From: Glycomyces albidus
GTDB lineage: Bacteria > Actinomycetota > Actinomycetes > Mycobacteriales > Micromonosporaceae
DNA: 42,186 nucleotides
Assembly: GCF_009451885.1 (NCBI RefSeq)
Contig: NZ_WIAO01000039.1
Span: 1 to 42,186, forward strand
Reading direction: 5' to 3'
Shown here piece after piece: positions 37,236 through 42,186 of this stretch; position 1 is the stretch's first letter; every line of letters begins with the position of its first letter. The translations under genes were made by a program, and so were the position numbers. The notes beneath the pieces were generated by a model, which saw only the letters and a list, made by a program, of their open reading frames with translations, ran no database searches and was not told where the DNA came from.

Positions 37236-37564
37236 TGTCGGGCCTCCAGATCGACCCCGACGCCCTCGACGGCGCCGGCCAGGCCATGGAGGCGGTCGCG
37301 GAGCAGTTCTTCGCCGCCGTCGACCGCTTCGCCTCCAGCATCGAAGGCGTCACCGAGGCCTGCGGGTCCGACGAGATCGGCGGCCTCATCGAGCAGGCCC
37401 ACACCGAGGTGTTCGCGTGGGCCAAGGAGTGCTTCCAGGAAGCGGCCCAGGAGATCGCCGACGCCGGCATCGACGTGCGCGACTTCGCCAAGCAGCACCT
37501 CGACGCCGACAACGCGATCGCGCAGATCTTCACCCAGCTCTCCTCCGACCTCGGGAGGTCCTGA
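37235..37564 (+). CDS. EspC/WXG100-like type VII secretion target
   Basis: 109 residues, all-helical. MSGLQIDPDALDGAGQAMEA followed by about 40 residues, then LIEQAHTEVFAWAKECFQEA and a last helix ending DADNAIAQIF matches the EspC/DUF2580 pattern (L-x-V-D-x-x-x-L-x-x-A..., Y/F-x-x-x-D). It has no W-x-G turn, so it is EspC-like rather than a classic EsxA type. Such small helical proteins pair with a second partner and go out through ESX/T7SS. It overlaps both neighbours by one base (TGATG at each end), so it is tightly coupled. No T7SS core gene is in the window. Confidence 0.75.
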   Translation: MSGLQIDPDALDGAGQAMEAVAEQFFAAVDRFASSIEGVTEACGSDEIGGLIEQAHTEVFAWAKECFQEAAQEIADAGIDVRDFAKQHLDADNAIAQIFTQLSSDLGRS

Positions 37565-38058
37565 TGGGGATGACCCTGCCGTCCGAGCTCGTCGCCGTGC
37601 TCGGCATGCTCGGCTACGACTGGCCGCAGTCCGACGAGACGAACCTCATGAACTTCGGGCAGTCCTGGATGGACTTCAGCGGGGACCTCGGCGACATCGG
37701 ATCCCAGGCAGGCGCCGCGTCCGCGAGCGCGTGGGCCGACCAGATCGGCCAGGACATCGACGCGTTCAAGACCTGGTGGGAAGGCGAGGACAGCCCCCGC
37801 AAGGTCATCGAGGACGGCGCCATCGGCGCGATGATCGCCGGCGTCGGCCTCATGATCTGCGCGGTCATCGTCCTGTGCCTCAAGATCATGGTGATCGTCC
37901 AGCTGATCATCCTCGCCGTCCAGATCGCGATGGCGATCGCCCAGGCGGCCGTCACCTTCGGCGCCTCGCTGGTCCAGATCCCGATCTTCCAGCAGCTCGC
38001 CCGCACCGTCGTGAGCAACCTCTTCCAAGAGGCGGTCTTCAAGTTGCTGGAGGCGTAG
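37564..38058 (+). CDS. WXG100-like N-terminal module of a polymorphic toxin, with membrane segment
   Basis: 164 residues. It begins MGMTLPSELVAVLGMLGYDW then PQSDETNLMNFGQSW; the pattern 'L-P-x-E-L-x-x-x-L-x-x-x-G-x-x-W-P-x-x-D-E' marks the WXG100-like N-terminal domain of many actinobacterial T7SS toxins (also seen in CpnT-type proteins). Residues 86-140 form a long hydrophobic region (IGAMIAGVGLMICAVIVLCL onward). In related toxins a C-terminal toxin follows in the same polypeptide. Here an amber TAG (38056-38058) ends the frame, and the EndoU-like gene begins at the very next base in the same frame. Confidence 0.75.
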   Translation: MGMTLPSELVAVLGMLGYDWPQSDETNLMNFGQSWMDFSGDLGDIGSQAGAASASAWADQIGQDIDAFKTWWEGEDSPRKVIEDGAIGAMIAGVGLMICAVIVLCLKIMVIVQLIILAVQIAMAIAQAAVTFGASLVQIPIFQQLARTVVSNLFQEAVFKLLEA

Positions 38059-38598
38059 GTGCCCGGTCCCAACAGCAGACGCAGCGGCGGCGCCAACCCG
38101 CTGATCCGCGCGGCGCTCGACTTCCTGAGGAAGAACCGCAAGCGCAAGGGCGGGCCGAACCGGATGTCCGGCTCCTCGCTGCGCCACCAGCAACGCGGCG
38201 AAGTCAAATGGGACCGCCGCGAAGGCGCGTACCGCGGCAGCGGATACCACCACCGCCCCGGCGGCAACGATTACCCCGGCCGGCGCATCGCCCAACCGGA
38301 ATCGCGGCACACCAACGGCGTGTACGAAGCCCGGCCGGAATTCCAGAACCCGAAACCGCCACCCCCCTTCGTGCCCAAGAAGAACGGCACGGTCAACACC
38401 TTCTTTCCCGACGACTGGTCGCCGCAGAAGGTCGACAAAGCGACCACCGAGGCATTCAAGAACGGCCGAAAGTTCATCGACGACCAGGGCGTCCCGCGAT
38501 GGGAGGGCGTCTACGACGGCGTGAAGATCAAGGGGGGCTGGGACCCCGACACCGGTAAGATCGGACACGGCTACCCGGCACGGGTCGCCGACCAGTAG
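38059..38598 (+). CDS. EndoU-like nuclease toxin domain
   Basis: 179 residues. A basic, disordered N-terminus (FLRKNRKRKGG) is followed by SRHTNGVYEARPEFQNP, TFFPDDWSPQKVDKATTEAF, WEGVYDGVKIKGGWDPDTG and KIGHGYP. This order (H-x-N-G-V-Y-E-A, T-F-F-P-x-x-W-S, G-x-x-x-G-V-K-I, G-Y-P) is the bacterial EndoU pattern (PF14436): metal-independent or Mn-aided RNases used as toxins. Possible catalytic His are in GYHHRPGG and SRHTNG, and Lys in VKIKGG. GTG at 38059 has GGAGG 5 bases before the preceding stop, so re-initiation is possible. No signal peptide: export would rely on the WXG100-like partner. Confidence 0.75.
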   Translation: MPGPNSRRSGGANPLIRAALDFLRKNRKRKGGPNRMSGSSLRHQQRGEVKWDRREGAYRGSGYHHRPGGNDYPGRRIAQPESRHTNGVYEARPEFQNPKPPPPFVPKKNGTVNTFFPDDWSPQKVDKATTEAFKNGRKFIDDQGVPRWEGVYDGVKIKGGWDPDTGKIGHGYPARVADQ

Positions 38599-38614
38599 AG
38601 GAAATCGAGGGTTG

Positions 38615-39085
38615 ATGGACATCCGCTTCTACCGCGATGCCGACGGCTCCACCAAGTACGAGGTCGGCGACCGACGGAAATACGCCGCCCTCGGCATGTG
38701 GCTGTCATGGGACGTGGATCTCTCCTTCACCGCCTGCCTGGATGCGTTGCGCGCGGTGGACGACGCCGTCTCCGGCAGGGATCCGGATGCGGGGTTCGAA
38801 GGCAACGAGTTCGCCATCGAGATGAACACCCGCGAAGCGGTGTTCAGGAACATTCACCACGACGACATACCTCCGAGCACCTATCCGATCGACGAAGTCC
38901 GGAGGGCGACAGAGGCATTCTGGCGATTCCTGCTGACCGTACCGGCCAACCCGAACGTGACGTACGAGTTCCGCCCCGACCTGCCGCCCCACCTGTCGAG
39001 CCTGCTCAAATGGGAAGCATACTGGCGGAGGCCGCACCCGTACCGCGGCCGCGTCGAAGGCATCCCCGCGACAGGTCCAGCCTGA
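38615..39085 (+). CDS. Putative immunity protein to the EndoU-like toxin
   Basis: 156 residues, acidic. Starts MDIRFYRDADGSTKYEVGDR; later come FTACLDALRAVDDAVSGRDP, GNEFAIEMN, and FWRFLLTVP, an order loosely like the YacL/UPF0231 type of immunity protein (F-x-R-D-x-x-G...L-x-x-v-x-x-v-x-x-G...). The C-terminus WEAYWRRPHPYRGRVEGIPATG is shared with the next gene. It follows the toxin gene by 16 bases, the position normally taken by the cognate antidote. No signal peptide or membrane segment. ATG at 38615 with GAGG upstream; a TTG just before it is an alternative. Confidence 0.6.
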   Translation: MDIRFYRDADGSTKYEVGDRRKYAALGMWLSWDVDLSFTACLDALRAVDDAVSGRDPDAGFEGNEFAIEMNTREAVFRNIHHDDIPPSTYPIDEVRRATEAFWRFLLTVPANPNVTYEFRPDLPPHLSSLLKWEAYWRRPHPYRGRVEGIPATGPA

Positions 39086-39142
39086 GCCCCTTGCCGCACG
39101 GCCCCCCGGGGGTCAGGCCGCGCCCTCTCTGATCGGAGCTCG

Positions 39143-39601
39143 ATGGGGATCAACGGGTTTTTCGAAGGCGAGTACGGTCGGCCGAGGTGCGACTTCGATG
39201 ACGACCGATCCATGCTCCTCGCGGTCTGGATCATCATGGAGATTCGGGGTGAGGAGGGCGTGCTCGAAGCGCTCGATGCGGTCGACCGGGTGCGCTCGGG
39301 CACGTGCTCGACACTCGAAGGCGACACGGAGTACATGGAGACGCTCTACACGCCCGAGGAGCTCGTCCTGGTCGACATCGACGGCGAGATCCAGTCGTAC
39401 CCGCTTCGCGAAGCCGAGGAGGCGATCTTGAAGTTCTGGGCGTTCCTGCTGAACCGGCCACCGAACGGTGAGATCCGCCGCCTGTACCGTCCCGACCTCG
39501 CTGAAGCCGGTGCGGCCCTGCACATGTGGGAGCGGCGCTTCGAACGCGAGCATCCGCGCAGGGGCCGGCTCGACGGACTGCCCTCGACCGGATACTCGTG
39601 A
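39143..39601 (+). CDS. Paralogue of the immunity protein
   Basis: 152 residues, acidic. It parallels the previous protein: VLEALDAVDRVRSGTC (compare ACLDALRAVDDAVSGR), a central strand region, ILKFWAFLLNRPPNGEI, RRLYRPDLAEAGAALHMWER (compare YEFRPDLPPHLSSLLKWEAY) and the ending EHPRRGRLDGLPSTG (compare RPHPYRGRVEGIPATG). Identity looks moderate, so this is an old duplication or an import. Without a second toxin beside it, it may be an orphan immunity gene against a related toxin. ATG at 39143 lacks a strong ribosome site (GGAG at about 39137). Confidence 0.65.
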   Translation: MGINGFFEGEYGRPRCDFDDDRSMLLAVWIIMEIRGEEGVLEALDAVDRVRSGTCSTLEGDTEYMETLYTPEELVLVDIDGEIQSYPLREAEEAILKFWAFLLNRPPNGEIRRLYRPDLAEAGAALHMWERRFEREHPRRGRLDGLPSTGYS

Positions 39602-40320
39602 TGCGTCGGCTCGAGGACGGGTCCGTCGAGATCGAGGACGGGTTCGGAACCATCCGAGTCTCCGGGGACGAGCACCACAGCGAGCTGCTGATCGAGTTGG
39701 CGCCGTGGGTGAGGCAGGGATGGTGCGACGGGAGCGCCGGACGGATGGCGGTGCGGGTACCGAAGTCGTGGCACCGGCGTCCCGGTCTCGACCGGTGGAT
39801 GACCGCGGAGGAGCTCTACCGGGTCCGCGGCTGGCTCGCGGAGCCGACGGGACCGCAAGACGTACTCGCCGGGACCCGCCCGCTGCTGCAGCTCCTTGAG
39901 TCGGGAAAGTACCGGGTCGACATGCGCGAGCTGGACTCCCTGCTCCTCGCTCCGCGTGAGGAGATCGCGCCCGGGCTCGCGTGCGTCGGCGGGTACACGC
40001 GCCCGAAGCACGAGACGGCCCACGGCTACCGGATACCCGTAGTGAAGGTCGTCCACCTCGATGGCGAGCGCCAATGGTGGTACTGCTTCGACACGGACAT
40101 CGAACTCGTCCCGACCGACTGCTGGCCGGCCCCTGACCGCAACGCCGTCCGGGGATACCGCAAGGCGATCAGAGACGGCGCGCGGCCCGCCTTGGTGCTG
40201 CTGCGACCGGTCGGCGGCGGGCCGGCGTACATGCCCGACGGGCACCACAAGCTCACGGCGTACCTGGAAGAACTCGTACCACCCACCGTCGTCGACATCG
40301 AGCGGCTGGCCGAAGGGTGA
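39601..40320 (+). CDS. Hypothetical protein with a ParB/sulfiredoxin-like C-terminal motif
   Basis: 239 residues, unknown family. The N-terminus is a short beta-rich segment with LIELAPWVRQG and VRVPKSWHRRPGL. Near the end, IRDGARPALVLLRPVGGGPA then YMPDGHHKLTAYLEELVPP resembles the ParB/Srx fold core (...v-x-x-G-x-x-x-P-v-x-v...v-D-G-H-H-R/K-l-x-A-x). In ParB-like enzymes this motif binds nucleotide. It has no signal peptide. ATG at 39601 overlaps the previous stop (TGATG), so it is coupled to the immunity paralogue. A second antidote or an accessory enzyme of the cassette are both possible. Confidence 0.6.
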   Translation: MRRLEDGSVEIEDGFGTIRVSGDEHHSELLIELAPWVRQGWCDGSAGRMAVRVPKSWHRRPGLDRWMTAEELYRVRGWLAEPTGPQDVLAGTRPLLQLLESGKYRVDMRELDSLLLAPREEIAPGLACVGGYTRPKHETAHGYRIPVVKVVHLDGERQWWYCFDTDIELVPTDCWPAPDRNAVRGYRKAIRDGARPALVLLRPVGGGPAYMPDGHHKLTAYLEELVPPTVVDIERLAEG

Positions 40321-40323
40321 ACG

Positions 40324-40363
40324 GTCGCAGGCGCGGACCCCTGCCGCGGTCCGCGCCTGCGAC
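40324..40363. terminator. Bidirectional terminator at the end of the toxin cassette
   Basis: A perfect 16-bp stem (GTCGCAGGCGCGGACC and complement, loop CCTGCCGC) lies between the ParB-like gene and the converging ABC gene. Confidence 0.85.
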
Positions 40364-40369
40364 GCCGGT

Positions 40370-41418
40370 TCAGAGGTCGAAGTGGCACGCCACCTTGTGG
40401 CCGCTCGCCGCTTCGCGCCACTGAGGTTCCTTCTCGGCGCAGATGTCCTCCGCCCAGGGGCAGCGGGTGCGGAAGCGGCAGCCCGAAGGCGGATTCGCCG
40501 GGGACGGCAGGTCGCCCTTGAGGATGATCCGCTCGCGGGTCGCCTCGATCTCCGGATCCGGTTGCGGCACAGCCGAAAGCAGCGCCTTCGTGTACGGGTG
40601 GCGGGGGTGCTCGTAGATCGTCTCGGAGTCGGCCTCCTCGACGAGCTTGCCGAGGTACATGACCCCGACCCGGTCCGACAGGTGCCGGACCACCGCGAGG
40701 TCGTGCGCGATCACCAGGTAGGTGAGGCCGAACTCGTCCTGGAGCTCGTCGAGCAGGTTCATCACCTGCGCCTGGATCGACACGTCGAGCGCGCTCACCG
40801 GCTCGTCGCAGACGATCAGGTCCGGGCGCAGCATCAGCGCCCTGGCGATGCCCAGACGCTGGCGCTGCCCGCCCGAGAACTCGTGCGGGAAGCGCTCCAG
40901 CACCGACTTGGGCAGGCCGACCGCGTCGAGGGTCTCCACCGCGAGGCGGCGGCGCTCCTCCTTCGAGCCGACGCCGTGGACCTTCAACGGCTCCGACAGC
41001 AGCATGTCCACGTTGTGCCGCGGGTTCAGCGAGCCGAGCGGGTCCTGGAACACCATCTGCATGCGGGAGCGGAACCTCCGCAGCCGCTCGCCCCTGAGCG
41101 CCGTCACGTCCTCGCCGCCGAGGGACACGCGCCCCGCCGTCGGCTCCTCCAGGCGCAGCACCGCCCGCCCGAACGTGGTCTTGCCGCAACCGGACTCGCC
41201 GACCAGCCCGAACGTCCCGCCCTGCGGCACGGACAGGCTGACGCCGTCCACCGCGCGGACGTGGCCGACGGTCCGCTCCACCACGATGCCGCGGCGGATC
41301 GGGAAGTGGACCTGCAAATCCTCGACCTCCAGCAGGGCCGGCGCGGCCGCGGCGGGGAGCACGGGCTCCTCCACGCGCTGCGCCGGGACCTTCGGGTCGA
41401 GGCCATCGGGTTCGGTGC

Positions 41419-41422
<4 letters not shown>
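40370..41422 (-). CDS. Peptide ABC transporter ATP-binding protein, second ATPase (DppF/OppF type)
   Basis: 350 residues. Walker A GESGCGKTT, the Q-loop MVFQDPLGSLNPRHNV, signature EFSGGQRQRLGIARAL, Walker B LIVCDEPVSALD, and the H-loop IAHDL are all intact. The C-terminal oligopeptide-transporter domain has HPRHPYTKALLSAVP and the Fe-S-type Cys cluster GCRFRTRCPWAEDIC. ATG at 41422 overlaps the previous stop (ATGA). It forms a heterodimer with the protein encoded upstream and powers uptake of di- or oligopeptides (or another cargo of this family); the permease and binding-protein genes would lie beyond the window. Confidence 0.93.

Positions 41423-42186
<764 letters not shown>

Noticed and set aside
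38059..38598. CdiA-type contact-dependent inhibition system
   Set aside because: The EndoU-like domain occurs in CdiA toxins, but there is no haemagglutinin-repeat protein or CdiB; upstream WXG100-like genes favour type VII delivery.

Overview
The window comes from a high-GC actinobacterium. Third codon positions are almost all G or C, GTG and TTG starts are common, 4-bp ATGA/GTGA gene overlaps recur, and the gene families (SpoIIE/PAS phosphatase, PASTA kinase, WXG100-like secretion targets, DUF6350/PerM, DUF222-HNH) are typical of Actinomycetota. Some architecture suggests a family such as Glycomycetaceae, but that is only a guess.

Layout. (1) 1-2200 is an unstable edge: the tail of an IS3-type transposase, the C-terminal half of a DUF222-HNH endonuclease gene, then about 1.1 kb of degenerate satellite DNA with a period near 73 bp. 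(2) 2203-3732 is a membrane Ser/Thr kinase with one PASTA domain (minus). (3) 4058-11099 (minus) is a nucleoside uptake and salvage operon: BMP lipoprotein, double ATPase, two permeases, cytidine deaminase, thymidine phosphorylase. A palindrome overlaps the predicted start of transcription. (4) 11853-15972 (minus) is a Leloir galactose operon: DeoR regulator, galT, galE, galK. (5) trpS and a 2H-phosphoesterase lie on plus. (6) 18300-22694 (minus) holds purH behind a ZTP (pfl) riboswitch, a VanZ-like protein, purN and a DUF6350/PerM protein. (7) 22760-28078 holds an SNase-like nuclease, a LuxR-type two-component pair divergent from an ABC ATPase with lost signature residues, and a MarR/MFS divergent pair with overlapping operators and apparently leaderless promoters. 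(8) 28225-32573 (plus) holds a Pro-rich membrane protein, a B12-binding small subunit and sucCD. The roughly 700 bp before sucC carry three consecutive hairpins whose stems differ but whose loops are the same. (9) 32705-35068 holds a cupin, an amidohydrolase and a secreted I36-like protein. (10) 35266-36504 is a PAS-SpoIIE phosphatase. (11) 36807-40320 (plus) is a compact type VII-associated toxin/immunity cassette: YbaB-like, EspC/WXG100-like, WXG100-like membrane module, EndoU-like toxin, two related putative immunity proteins and a protein ending in a ParB-like motif. (12) 40370-42186 (minus) holds two peptide-ABC ATPases, the upstream one cut by the window edge.

How the genes work together: regions 3, 4, 6 and 8 are core metabolism (nucleoside salvage, galactose, purine synthesis, TCA cycle). 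Regions 1, 7 and 11 are accessory. The most unusual signals are the constant-loop hairpin array before sucC, the satellite after the HNH gene, the in-frame amber codon between the WXG100-like and EndoU modules, and the degenerate ABC ATPase behind paired palindromes.
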